Below, in pieces: positions 35,131 to 47,483 of a stretch of 64,000 nucleotides of DNA. The translations under genes were made by a program, and so were the position numbers. This stretch comes from Loxodes magnus (lineage: Eukaryota; Ciliophora; Karyorelictea; Loxodida; Loxodidae): NCBI GenBank assembly GCA_946699065.1, contig CAMPDV010000945.1, positions 62,001 through 126,000 on the forward strand, given 5' to 3'. How positions within the stretch are numbered: position 1 is the first letter of the stretch; the number at the start of each line of letters is the position of its first letter. A model generated the notes under the pieces. It made no database searches. It was given only the letters and a program-made list of their open reading frames with translations, and was not told the origin of the DNA.

Positions 35131-35988
35131 TCAACAGTGCCAATCTGGACACCGTTTAAAATAAGTTGTTTTATCAGCAACATTTCTCATCATTCTTGAC
35201 TTTCTAATGAAATTATCTTCACTAAGGCCTTCTCAGTTTCTTTGATTTCTTGTTCTTATTATTTCAAAAGGTACTTCACATCATTTTCTTCTGTAAATAT
35301 CTCCATGCTAGTTGCAATAGAGCCTCTAGTATTTTGCTTATTCTTTATGCCAAAATTTTTTCTTGAAATTCTAAAATTTTTAGCAATTCTTGTACAAATG
35401 TCACTTACTCTTACAGTAGTAGCATTTTAACCTTACTTATCTCATTGGTTTTCGATTTATAACCTCTTTTTATTCTATCTCCATCTAATTTGTCTAATTA
35501 GTTATGTTTGTACTAATATTGTTTTGCTTAATAAACTCCAACTCTTGTTTTTATACGATATTTCCAAGCCTTGCTGTTTCTTATCTATGTTCAGTTTAAA
35601 TGTTCCAATATGCTTGGAGTTCCCTTTCTTAATTAATAATTCTAATCTCTAAGTTATCTTATCCAAGCAATAATAAGTTTCTTAGTTCTTAATTTTCCTA
35701 CTTAAGCACTTTAATCTCTTCCTAGAGATTGGATATTTAAAATACTAACTGTTAAATATTGATTTCCTTTTTAATTATCTTTGATGGAAGTTCTTTTCCT
35801 GTTATTATATTAGATTCCTTTCTTTTTATTACTTTAGGAGGTGTTTATTATAGTTATTAGGTTCTTTATTAGTTTTGTAAGTGAGGAGAAGAAGACTCTT
35901 GATATTTTTTTTATGCCTGCTTTTTCTCTAGAGCTTTTTTCTCTTCTTTGCTCAAGAAAAAGCCGGGAACAAGATTTTAAGACTCCAT
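35131..35988 (-). CDS. Gag-like coiled-coil protein with CCHC zinc knuckle, stand-alone, looks whole
   Basis: ATG at 35988 to TGA at 35133-35131 gives 285 codons in one frame. Order: basic head (MESQNLVPGFFLSKEEKKAL), Gln/Pro-rich stretch, coiled coil (ISNLQEEIKVLKQENQELRN), acidic linker (NQMEIEQKE), CX2CX4HX4C knuckle CYYCKSKWHLYKNC with its first Cys codon at 35424, then an aromatic tail (YCNQHGDIYRRKW). Insertion A has the same order and matching words (FCNQFYPSGGQIYKPKW). One knuckle Trp is TGA, yet the frame also ends in TGA. No polymerase or terminal repeat is seen around it. Such proteins bind nucleic acid and form particles in retroelements. Confidence 0.75.
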
Positions 35989-35999
35989 TTTTTATGAAA

Positions 36000-38900
36000 A
36001 TTATGATATTTAAACTTAAAATTGCAATTATTACTTATCACATCCTACACTTTCTACCTAATAATTTATGCTTATAATGGCTTATGCTTTTAAACATTTC
36101 TATACATAATTTATTTTATTTTGTAGTTTTAAATAAATTTAAGTTATAAGGAGCAAAAGTTGGTAAATTAAGAATCATTTTAAATAATTTGAGTTTAAAT
36201 CTTACGTTATGCTTAACAAAAGAACTTTCTTGGTAATTACAATTTGTTTTTCACCTAATCTCCTTATATATTTTTGCTTTGATTGCTTAATAATTTAATA
36301 TTTAATTTAGATTTTTTAGGATTTTTCTTTATCATTTTTAAATTTCTATTCTTAAATCATTTTTAGTTCTTCATTTTAAAAATCAGCAAAAATTCAAAAA
36401 ATTCAAAAAATTTCTATTTATAAAGAATAGTTTTATAACTATAACGAAATTATCAAGATTTATTATATGTTTTAACTTAGACATAAAGATAGCCTAAGTT
36501 ATTTACTCCAGGTTCTGTTAACATTTCTATTAAAACTTTGGTTGCTTTTGATTTTACTCTATTAAGTTTATTGATATAGTTAACTCAAAATAGAAGCTTA
36601 AACTTATGAAAATGATTTAATTTATCTAAATTATTTTAATTATACTTAATAGATTTAATTAATAAATATAATGATAACTATAACTCTAATTCTAATGCTT
36701 ATATGTTTATAAATTCTAGCTCATAGAATATTCTTAGCTTCTATAAATCTAAGAATATAAATTTAAACTATTTTTATTAAATAATCTTCTAATTTACCTG
36801 CTTTAATCTAAAGAAAATTATATTATAATATTTCTACAAATCTAAAGTTTTTAAGTTATATGATTGCTTAAAAATATTGAAAAACTCCATTTGGCTAAAT
36901 AAACATTCTATCTAAATAGATGATTATGACTTTATTATGAAATTAGATTTTAATTCTTTTATTTTTAAGAATTTGGTCCATTTTTAATTTTTTTAGTTAT
37001 TTCTGTTTTAAATATTTTGGTTCTGTTTTTTAAATTTAATTTCAAAGAGTAATTATTCATTCAAACCTTAAATTTTGCTTAATATCAGAAATAGAATAAA
37101 GATCAGAGTAAATTTCTTTTAAAATTTTCTTTCACTTCACCTAGAAATGAAGGAAATTTAAAAATGCTAGCTTATATAGGAGTATTTAAAGCTTAATATA
37201 TATTATAGAATTATTATATTTAGTATTTAGATTCTAACTAAAATAGCTCACTAGATTAAACATTGATATATTAGATTAAAATTTTATAGAGTGAAAAAAC
37301 TAAAATTATGCTTATATATTTATATAATAAAGTTAACTCTACTCAACTTTATCGTATAATATTCATTTTCTTTCAAATACTTTCCTAATCATTTTCTATA
37401 TTAAAGCTCTAAATAATCCTTATTAATAAATCGCTACCATTTATTTCTTTTCTACCTAGCTTTTCATTCGTATTTATCACATTCATAAACAGATGTTTAA
37501 TTTACCATCTGCATATTTAGCAAAACTTTAGTTAATAAACCTTTTAGTCTTTTTTTAAGAAAACAATTCAAGTAGATGTATCTAGAAACCAGAATACCTA
37601 ACCCTCACAATTTTATCCAGAATAAACTATCATAAATGTTTTTATAGTAAGCTAAATTATCTCAGATATCTAGCATAAGCCTAGGATATCTAGAGTCTTT
37701 TAGTTAAAGTAACTTAAAAAATAGAGTTTGTTTCACTATTAAAAGTTTATATAATTTGAACTGCAAGATAAAATAGCTTACTAAGCAAACTCAAAGCTTT
37801 AATTAAATTTCAGCTTATAAAGTATTGAAAAAAGCTTTTATAGAAATAATTATCTTGGAATTTACTTAAATCATAAGGAAATTTTGTGATCTAATTTTTC
37901 CAAGATTGAGGCTATATTTATTTAGATAAAAATGTTTAAAAAAAGAGTAACTTGAGATAAATTGATCGTATGCTACAAAGTGTTCATTCTATAAGATTAA
38001 TAAAATAATACTTGATATAGTGAAGATTTGAAATGATAAAGAGGGGCAGCAATGCTTTTATCTTAGTGACTAAAATATTTTTTATTTTCTAAGATTTAAA
38101 ATTTAATAATTTAAGCATAAAAGATAAAAAAGGAAATATAGCTTGATAAATATAATAGTGTTGATATAAATATATCTAATTTAAAATAAACTTCATTGAT
38201 TACTTCACTTAAATCAGATTTATTTCTTAATATATTATATCTTATTTATATATAAAGGATAAGTAGTTGTTAATAAATCTACCAAGTTATTATAGATTTA
38301 TATACATTTGCTTACCTATTTATTCTGATTATTTTGCTAGGTAATCCAAGATAATAAAAAAAGATTGATATTGAGTATTTGCCCTTCAAAATGAAATAAA
38401 ACTAAAATAAATTGATTTTACATTTGGTAACTTTATATAGTTATTCTTAAAAGAAAAATGGAATTAACTAGACATAATTTATATAATTAAAGCATAAGAA
38501 GATTAAAAAATGTAAATTCTAAGTTTAAAGTGATATATGAATTATCATGCTTCTTCTTTAATTAATTATAGCTATTAATTTGCTATTTATAAACTATCTC
38601 AGATAATGATTCTTATATTTATTATTTTTTATTAATCCTAGCTAGATAAATAGAATTTAGCTATTATTTTATTTAACTTTAAGAAATTAGTTATAAATAC
38701 TTTCATAGGCTTCTCATTTAATTTTTTAATTTCCTTATATCCTACTTAAAACATCATCAAACTTGTAATTAAAAACAAACTAAAAAACTTAAAATTTCTA
38801 AAGTGCAGTCATGAAGAGTATTTAGGTTATAGATATTATTTTTTAATGCTAGTTATTTATTTAAATTAAAGTTCTAAACTAAGAAAAGTTAAAGATAAAG

Positions 38901-39955
38901 ACACTATTTGTTAATTTTCTAAAATTCCTATATTTTTTTGTTTAATTGATTAAAACTAAATTAAAAGGTAATCCCTTAAACCTAAAATTTTAAATTATAA
39001 TAACTTAAAGAATTAATTATGAATAGTTGTATGCTTCTTAACTTAAAGCAAAATACTAAAAATATATTTTATAGCTAAAGAGGTTAAAATTTATTATTCT
39101 AATAGCATAAAAAAGAGATAAGCTTATTATTTATTAATGATCGCTTAACTCAGTTTATTCAAAGTTATTTTTATGATAGAGCTGAAGTAAGCTTAATATG
39201 GTTAGAAAATAAAGCAACTTAACAATAAAAATTTATTTAAGTAACCTTAATTTTTATAAATAATGATATGATATTTAATATCTAACTAATTATTATTCAG
39301 TCTTAATACATTTAGAATATATTAAATTACATATAACCTAACCAACTAAATTCTTAAGTTCTTAAAAATAAAATTGTTTATTTAAAATTAAATCAACTTG
39401 CTATTAACTTCTAGCTAACTTTTACCTAATTTTATATTTTTCAAGCCATAAAATTAAAAAATATTTTATAATATTCTAATAAAAAAATCCTTAATAGTAC
39501 TAGATTTTAGTCTAAGAGAATTATAACTTAGATACCAAAATCCTCACATTAGATTATGAAATCAAATTAAAACTAAAAATTAACAATGAAATACCAAATT
39601 TATTTATCAACTTATTACTAAAAAGCATTGCTTTTTTATTTAAAATAAATCCTAATTTATTCTTTTTTTAAGAAAATGCAATTGAATACTTGTTGTAGGT
39701 ATCCTATTATTATAATTTTCATTTAAAGGAAAAAACAGAGATTGCTCAAATGGATATTTAAATTTATTGTTCAGAATTTTATTGATTAAGATATAGGAGG
39801 CATTCACTTATGTATTACAAAAGTTTTACATTATAACTCTTTTAAACTTTATGATATAAAGGTTAATATTTGTGAAAAAGTATTAGTAAGTCATATTTAG
39901 AATCTTACTATAAATTCAATTAATCAAGTTTAAATATTAATCAAATATAATCTTT
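36000..39955. other. Nearly 4 kb of AT-rich DNA without supported genes
   Basis: Long A/T-rich stretch with poly-A/T and TTAATTAA-type words. I looked for coherent frames on both strands and found none with normal Asp/Glu content. No hairpins with GC-rich stems and no tandem repeats were noticed. A gene could be missed here because no frame contains a firm stop. Confidence 0.4.
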
Positions 39956-39959
39956 TAAA

Positions 39960-40032
39960 TCCACATTAGTCTAGCAGGTTAGGATATTCGGCTTTCACCC
40001 GAAAGACCCGGGTTCGAGTCCCGGATGTGGAA
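39960..40032 (+). tRNA. trnE(uuc): tRNA-Glu (anticodon UUC)
   Basis: Cloverleaf: acceptor TCCACAT/ATGTGGA (39960-39966 with 40025-40031), D arm around TCTAGCAGGTTAGGA, anticodon stem TTCGG/CCGAA with loop CTTTCAC (anticodon TTC, reads GAA), and T arm GACCCGGGTTCGAGTCCCGG containing the B box GGTTCGAGTCC. The discriminator base is A at 40032; CCA is not encoded. No intron. The arms stand out as the only GC-rich island for several kb. A T-run follows at once. Confidence 0.97.
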
Positions 40033-40038
40033 TTTTTT
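40033..40038 (+). terminator. Pol III terminator of tRNA-Glu
   Basis: Six T immediately after the discriminator base, the standard RNA polymerase III stop. Confidence 0.85.
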
Positions 40039-40039
40039 A

Positions 40040-41730
40040 TTTGATTTTTAATTTATTTGATGAAAGAATCAATAAAGTAAAAGTACCAATTTAGTTATTA
40101 TTAAGATAAATATAAACAATTTTATTTACTTTAATAGTTCTTTTTTAATAAATAAGAAATTTAGTTTATCTAAATATTAAAAAATAGTATACAAAAAAGT
40201 TCTTTTCTCTAAGCTATTTCAAAAAGAATGAATTTTTTAGTTTCTAATTATGATATAAGTTATTAAATTGTTTATTAATTATTCAAATTGCTTAATTAAA
40301 AAATTGAGTTATATAGCTATAAATTATTAATACTTAAAATAAGCTTAATGATACATGTATTTAGATAAAATTTTATATTAGAAAGAGTAGTTTACTTATG
40401 CAGTTTTTAATTAATTTTTTAAATTTAAACTTTATTTATTAGATATTTATATAACTACATTTACCTGATAGCTTTTATGTATTAAAGTATAATTATATTA
40501 ACATTCTAAATATTCAACTTTTAGCTTTGGTTAAAACTTTTCCAAAGTTCCTTCTATTAAAAATAATTTGTAAATAAGATATTGATACTATCTTATAAGA
40601 GATTATTGATTAAATGAAAGTGAATCTATACTCTTTTATAAGATATATCAATATCATATAATACTAAGCTTATTTTAGTAAAATAAAGCAAAAGTTTAAT
40701 AATATTTCCCTAAAATTTAAATTATATTTACATTCTAAAATAAAATTATAAGGTTAAATGATAAAGATAAAGTTGTTCTCTAATTTTTATAGTTAGTTCT
40801 TTTCATTTAAGCTTGCTAAAATATATTAATATATTATTTAGATATAGATAGAATAGATTTCAGATTATTTATAGCTTATTTTTATAACATAATATTTAGA
40901 ATATTTATCATTTTAATACTAATTTTATATTTATATTAATTTATTTTCAGTCTTTTATAATGATAAAATTATAATAAAATTAATCTTATAATATTTTATA
41001 AGACATTTCAATAAACAGAGAAGCAAGTAATGGGATAGATATAATTATCCTATTTCTTTTACTTCATACATCTATTTAATTCTCAATTATCACCTTTTTA
41101 TTTCTTTCCATCACTTCTTATAAATAATAGTTTAAATATATCATCATTATTATTTATTATATAACTACATCTTATAAATATATCTAGAGTATTTAAGAAT
41201 AAATTATAATTCTTCTATAACTAATGCTTCTTTATTAAATATATATTTTCGGTTTCTAACTTTAAACTAAAAAAGTATCCAATTACTCTTTCTATTAACT
41301 TATAATCTTAATCGTTTATAAATATAAATCTATTTAAAATGTATGAATAATTAAATTGGCTAAGAAATATTAATGTAGCAATCTATATTATATACAACTA
41401 ATTATTTATGCTTAATTTACATTTTATAATTCAAGTAAACACTTATTCAAAATAAATTAGCTTTGCTTTTCTACCTATTTCATTTTTAGTCTAGCCTTTA
41501 ACACGTAAATATATAATAGACACGAAGTTTTCGTATTTTTGATGTGTTAACACATTTATAAATTTAAAGTTGTAAGAAAATAAAAGTTAATAAATGTTTA
41601 AGCTTCTACTCCTTATTGCTATAATTGTAGAAGCTATTTAAGCAGAATATCTTAAGAATATGGAGTATAAATTCACCTACTATTAGTATTAATAATAGTT
41701 CTCTATTAATAGTTTTATTTTATCTTATAA
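40040..41730. other. AT-rich intergenic stretch
   Basis: No supported gene. It holds a near-palindromic pair at 40580-40660 (TATTGATACTATCTTATAAG and its approximate inverse ATAAGATATATCAATATC) and A/T-rich filler. Nothing RNA-like beyond the tRNA. Confidence 0.45.
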
Positions 41731-41734
41731 ATTA

Positions 41735-42000
41735 ATTAATTAAATTATCGTGGTACCACCTTTATTTGGATCACCACGGAAGTTAAAGAAACCAAATTTA
41801 TATGTTAATAATAGGCTAGAAATGATTCTAGCTTCATCTGGTCTCTTTGAATTTCTTGTGCTTCATCAAGTTCCTCTTCTAGCATATCTAATACCTACTA
41901 ATTTGAGAGTTCAGGATCAATTTCTTCTAAAAGATCTCTTTAGAGTAATTGAGCGTCAATTATTATTTATTAAATTTTTATCTTTTTGCTTGTTTATTTA
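41735..42000 (-). CDS. C-terminal part of an acidic helical protein
   Basis: Minus-strand frame DAQLLQRDLLEEIDPELSNQ then QVLDMLEEELDEAQEIQRDQ is strongly acidic and helical, unlike the LINE next to it. A neighbouring frame ends in NFRGDPNKGGTTII before TAA near 41735. The upstream part is not seen because the LINE begins at about 42000, so the LINE may have inserted in or near this gene. Family not recognised. Confidence 0.45.
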
Positions 42001-42109
42001 ATTACATTTCATCTGTATGTCTCTTTTTTGTATTTTTTAAGTTTTATTCTATCTATTTGTCAAATAAATTTCATTTTCTTTTTTCTACTTTTTATTTTTA
42101 TTCATTGAC

Positions 42110-45100
42110 TAGCTTTTTGAATATTCAAGTGTGCTTACTTGACCCAGCTCTATAATCCTTACCTATTATTTTATTAAAAGGAAGGATTTTGTTTATATAT
42201 CCCCGTCTTCTTTTTTCTAGTATGCTTTTAATAAAATCTTTAATTCATGCATCTATTGAGCTTCTCTGATCTATTTGAAAAGACCGAATTCAATTTTCAA
42301 ATTCAAAATTACCTCAAACTATTTTGAATAAATTTAGTTTGGTCTACATAATATTTATTTAGGTTTAATTTTGTTCTATCGTATTTAATTTTTATTACAA
42401 TTCTTCTCTTTCTTATTAATATTATTCGCATATCTCAATTATATGGGCCTCATCATCTATCCCATTTCTGCACATATTACATATGTTATTTTCTATTAAA
42501 TGCCTTACTTTCATTGTCTGTGCTGCACCGCTACATTTAGCTCTTAATCTGAATAGATAACAAATTTCTTATTTTCTATGCTTATTATATCTTAGGTAAT
42601 TTGGAGGACCTTTTATAAAGGATTCAAGTCATTGGCTTCTATAAATAAAGGTTGTTGTCATGTTTTCCATGCGAGTTAAAGCCTCTACTTTATTATGGAA
42701 TTTTATAGCATCATTTATTATTATTTTTATTTTTTAACCATTTCACTCGTCTTGCATTAAAATTTGATCGTTTAATCGTAGTTTTTCTAGCACTTTTTAT
42801 GAGTAGATTTCAAATAAAAAGTTTTTTTATTTTGTGATTTAGCACATTCAACCATCCATAGTTGTTTCCTAGTTTAGGAGTAATTTTCGTCTGAACATCA
42901 GCATACGTTATCATAAATAGTATTACATCTTAGTAAATTGTAATTCATTTTCAAGTATCTCGTTTTGAATACAGAATGGAGCATCTATTATTGCTCTAAG
43001 AGATCTTCGTTGAATTATTTCTAGTTTCTCTAGAATACTTTGTCCTATGAATTCTTCTATAAATGGAATGCATTCACTTCCATATCCAAAAATTTAGTTT
43101 ACAAAGGCTTTTAGTATCATTTATGCATTATAGGCGGTGATACCTTTTTATATTGTGATCTTGTTTAAGATTCATGCTTGTGTTTTTTGACATTCAGAGA
43201 TTCTAGATTCTAAGTGCTTTTCAAAAGATATTTCTTCCTGTAATAAATGTCCAATATATTTAAAAGTTTTCACCCTTTCTATTTGCATTCCATCTATATT
43301 TATTATTGTTTAGTTTTTTATACTATTTCCATTTCATAGTATTCATTTCGTTTTATCTGCTATTTACATTTTGTATTTTTTAGATCATGCTGTTAGAATA
43401 TCACTTAGTTCTTGTATTTGTTCCGGTTGAACTATGCATGCTATATCATCCGTGTAAGCCAACGTACCACAATATCTTTGCCTTATACAGTATTCTGTTT
43501 CGAGTTCCATTGTTATTCCGATCTATTTTTATCTTAATTCTTTTAAAAGTATATTTATTATAATATTAAAAAGATTAGGGGAGCATGTACATCCTTATTT
43601 AAAACCTTTCTCCGTTTCAAACTTATCTGATATAAGATCATTTATTTTCAATTTGATGTCCTCTTCTCTATATATTTCTGCTAGTAATTTTATTAGTTTT
43701 TTTGGGACCTCGATTTCATTTAGGAAATGTCATATATCTGATCTTATTACAGAGTCTAATGCTTTCTTAATATCAATAAGTATTACTACTACTTCTGTGT
43801 TGCTTTAGTAGAGCCATTCTTATATTGTCCTTATATTGAAGATTTGTTGGGCGCAAGATTTACTTGGTTTAAACCCATATTATAATTCATCATCCTGTCG
43901 TATTAAATATGAATTTAGTTATTCAAATATTCATATGTCTATAATTTTTAAGATATGGTTAATAAGAGAAATGGGTCGATAATTCATTGGATCATTTGAG
44001 CTTCCTTTTTTGTGTATAAGTACTATGTATGATTCTTTAATTTTTTTAGGAATAGTTCCTATCTCTAATATTTTTTTAACTAGTTAGGCAATTACCATTA
44101 TCAATTACTTCCCTCCTGAGATAATTGTACCTGTTTATATTTGGTCAGGCCCGGCTGCTTTTCATTGGGCTAGTTTTCTGATGCATTATTCTATATCAGT
44201 AATCTTGATTTCTATTGATTGCTAATTTTTGAATTAGTTTGGTAGATTGTTGTTTCCATTCTTATAAAGATTTTATCAGCTTATTTTGAAATGTTGAATG
44301 TCTTCTTCATTTACTAATGTTCATGGTGCTATTTTCCCTCTTTTAAATCATCTCCTTAATCCTTTTCATGTGTCATTAAGGTTCCCCTTATTGATTTTGT
44401 CGAGAAAAATATTGAATTAGTTTTTGCAGTCTTATTTCATATGTAATCTATATTTGAGCCTAAGTTCCTATCTTAGTTTAATTTCACGAATTGTTTCTAG
44501 CTCGCCTTGTCTTATTAATTGCTTTACTTTTTTTGCTTAGCTTTTGAATCTTTTCCTTGCTTACTTCGTTTCATCTGAGTAATAATGTTTTCTTGCTGTT
44601 TAGGTAGTGTGACCACATACTAAGACTGCGTTTTAATAGATTTTTTCTTATCATTTGACATAAAATTCTTCAGTGCTTAGATGTGAGAACCGATTTATGT
44701 CTGTTTCCTCAAACTATTTCTGAAATTTTTCTTAGACCAATTCTTGTTGGAGTTTTATAAATCAAATTCTCTTTTTCTACATATATTCACGACTTTTTTT
44801 AACTATTTGTAATATTAATCTTCCAGTTTGATGATCTCCTATTGTGCTGCGTTGGTAAAATTAAGTGTTAATGATATTGGGTGATATAAATGGATCTGTT
44901 AAGAAATAGTCAATTTTGAATTTGCTTCTACCTTAAATTGTGATGTATGTTGGATCTTGTGTTGGGTCTTTGCATGTCAGATCAAATTCTTGCATAAAAT
45001 TTAGTAAATGTTACCCAGCTATATTTAGTTCATTTGGTAGAAATTATGGTATGTGAGCATTGAAATCACCCACTACTATTATTTGAAGTCCTAGACCGAT

Positions 45101-45507
45101 TGCTGTGTGTACAAATTGTCGTAAACCGTCATAGAAAATATCCAGTTGTGCTTACTCTTAGGTTGTCGGAGCATAAATGTTTATTATTGCTAATCTGCTA
45201 TCCAGATTTATACCTATTATACGACTGCCCTGGTATAGTTCTATTTGGTTGAGACCCTCTATTTCTATTTCTTTTACTCTATCTAGTCATTTTTCTCTGA
45301 TATAGAGTGCTACTCCTTTACTATGATTTGTGTCTAACTTTATACACGCTCTGAATCCAAATAGTTGTGGCATATCTTCGAATTACGCTACATGTATTTC
45401 TTATAACGCCATAATATCTATCATTTTTCTTCCATAAACTTTAGTAGTTAAGCTTTGTTTGATCTTATTCCTCTTATATTGGAGGTGCCTAAATTTATTC
45501 TTTTCAT
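42110..45507 (-). CDS. LINE ORF2: APE endonuclease, reverse transcriptase, C-terminal CCHC
   Basis: ATG at 45507 (MKRINLGTSNIRGIRSNKAQ) begins the endonuclease, with MALQEIH, SKGVALYIREKW, IVVGDFNAHIP and SKFKIDYFLTD as its motifs. The reverse transcriptase has NYRPISLI, IDIKKALDS (motif A), GFKQGCTCSPNLFNI (B) and AYTDDIACIV (C, YxDD). The C-terminus has CNMC...EAHIIEIC, the CCHC typical of LINE ORF2. From 45424 to about 42110 the frame is single. At 45424-45430 the N-terminal frame meets AAA-TGA-TAG and the sequel is in the -1 frame: a one-base loss in an A-run, or frameshifting. Length about 1,130 residues. Confidence 0.85.
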
Positions 45508-45509
45508 TC

Positions 45510-47008
45510 TATTTGAGAAGAGTTATTTATTGAGTTTATTTGGGTATGGCTGATTTAATCTTAATCTTGTTCTATATTAGATTAGTCGCATGTGATATTG
45601 ATTTTTGGTGCTATTACTTGTTCAACTTTTTGTAGGTTATTTTGTGAAATTATTTGTTAAGATTTAAATCCATAGTCTTCAAGGGTTTTATTCTTTTTTT
45701 AAATTCAAGTATATGTTTTCTGTCGAGATTATTACTGATTAGTTCTTTAGTTTCATCAGTGTTTTGGAGCTCAGCTTTGTTTTCTATGTGTTTTTTAAGT
45801 GAGATATTTCTTTTATCTTACAACTTATGTTATTTATTCTTGTAGTTATATATCACTCTTCTTACCATTTTTCGTCGGCTTTAGAAGTTTGTCTTGCATT
45901 ATAAAGCTTGTACTAGAAGCTCATGAGATTAGAAATAATTCCATTTTGTTTAAAATTAGGAATATTATTTTATTGATTATTGAGGAAATTACTTAGGATT
46001 CTCTTACATAACTTGTTCTTCTTTTTTAATTCCTATTTTTGCTTCTTCTTTCACATCCTGCAAAGAATTGCTACTTAGCTCAATCTACATCACATTGTTC
46101 TGAAGATTTTCTGCATCCTTTATAATTGCTTAGATTGATTCCCTTCTTTTACACTGATATGTGCTATGTCCTACTGCTTAGCAGTTCTCGCATTTTCATA
46201 TAGCTGAGTGATTTAGTCTAACCGTCTTGTCCAGAATTTTTATTGAGTTTGGGATTTTCTAAGTGTCTTCTTGTCTTTCAAGTTGCAAGTATACAGTTAT
46301 TTTGCCATTTAATCAGGTTGTATTTTCGTAGGTATTAATGACCGTTTAGATAATTTTACCAAATTTTTTTAGCTGTACTTCCGTTTGGGCCGTTGTTAAG
46401 TCAATATCTAGGTTATAGTGTACTGGGTAGTTTGAGTAGTTTTAATATTAGTCTATATTTCTTTTTTCAATTGGTATAACCAACGTCTTATATTTCAATT
46501 TAGTTTTTTATCCAAACTGTTCATATGCTTCTGAGTTTTTAAATGCTATAAGTACTATTCCTGTTTGTAGGACTTAAACCCTTGCAATGTTTTAATCGTA
46601 ATTCTATTTCAGTTATTTAAAAATTTCTTGGATTACTTCATCTTATCCAATAATTTAATTATTTATGTTTTGATTGCCGTATGCCTGTTAAAGGTAGGAG
46701 TTAAAGTAGGCGACTCCTATTAATTTGGAGAAATTTTACTGAGCATTTCATGCACAGTTTGCAGATCCTATTGCTTATTCGTGCCTAATATTTGGACAAT
46801 TTCTTCATATTCATTCTTTTGTACTGTTGCTAGAGCCGTTAGTTTTTTCCTATATTGTCTCTCGTTTTTTTTGGTTATAGATTTGTTGTTGTCTTTCCAT
46901 TCCTCCTTATAGTGTTTTACTTACTTCAGAAGTAATACTATTTTTTAGTGCTTTAGTACATTATAGTTTCCAGCGTATTTTTGGGGTGAGATGAGAAGGC
47001 TCCTTCAT
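45510..47008 (-). CDS. LINE ORF1 protein with CCHC zinc knuckle
   Basis: ATG at 47008-47006 (MKEPSHLTPKIRWKLQCTKA) opens one frame through an RRM-like/helical region (LQTGIVLIAFKNSEAYEQFG) to the knuckle CENCQAVGHSTYQC starting at 46192. A Glu/Lys/Gln-rich tail follows (LQNNVMQIELSSNSLQDVKE). ORF1 proteins bind element RNA. Gln is often TAA/TAG and Trp TGA. The stop is not evident; the frame stays open to the ORF2 start at 45507 and is then in phase with the rest of ORF2. The rearranged copy conserves the central part. Confidence 0.75.
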
Positions 47009-47219
47009 GTCTTTGGCTGTTCTTTATTATCTACTGCCGATTTGAGCGACATGCGAAGGCAGAGGATAGTTTTCAAATTACTAAGATCTATTTAAAAATA
47101 TATTAATTTAATATAATTCTATAAAAATAATTATATTATAATATTTTCTTTATATTCATCTTTTATTCATATTATTATTATTTAACGTATATATACGTGG
47201 ATTTTGTTTAAAAGGAAAT

Positions 47220-47415
47220 TTTTTTTAAAAATTAATAATGTAATCTGAAATGTCCTAGACAGCTAAATGTCTTTAGTGTCAAGGAGATTTTAATGGGTAG
47301 ATGTAAATCCCAATGTTGTTACCTTGCTAACACAACATATGCTATACCTGCGTCCAGGATTAGTTTTACAAAAATTAGGCAATCAAATGCGTTTACTAAA
47401 ATTGCTAAAAAGTTC
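47220..47415 (-). CDS. Weak small membrane-protein candidate
   Basis: A minus-strand frame starts MNLMNFLAILVNAFDCLIFV and goes on VKLILDAGIAYVVLARQQ, with no TAA/TAG/TGA for about 40 codons. It lies between the LINE 5' end and the divergent ubiquitin-like gene, where a promoter would also be expected. Unrecognised and short. Confidence 0.25.
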
Positions 47416-47483
47416 ATAAGGTTCATCCTATAAATTTACAATAAGACACTTAGTTACTCAAGAGTCTTGAACAAAAGAACCTC

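Larger units (their letters stand above)
42000..47090 (-). mobile_element. Nearly complete LINE (non-LTR retrotransposon) of the APE/RT class
   Basis: About 5.1 kb on the minus strand, somewhat richer in GC than its surroundings. It has ORF1 with a zinc knuckle, then APE-type endonuclease, reverse transcriptase and C-terminal CCHC in ORF2, the order of L1/I/Jockey-type LINEs. The 5' end lies near 47090 and the 3' end near 42000-42110; no clear target-site duplication was found. Key catalytic residues of the reverse transcriptase are present and only one clear frame problem was seen (45424). A second, rearranged copy lies at 26-29 kb. Confidence 0.85.

Noticed and set aside
36100-39950. Genes in the AT-rich stretch
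   Set aside because: All frames are open under this code, but none has normal Asp/Glu content or a motif. Calling them would be guesswork.
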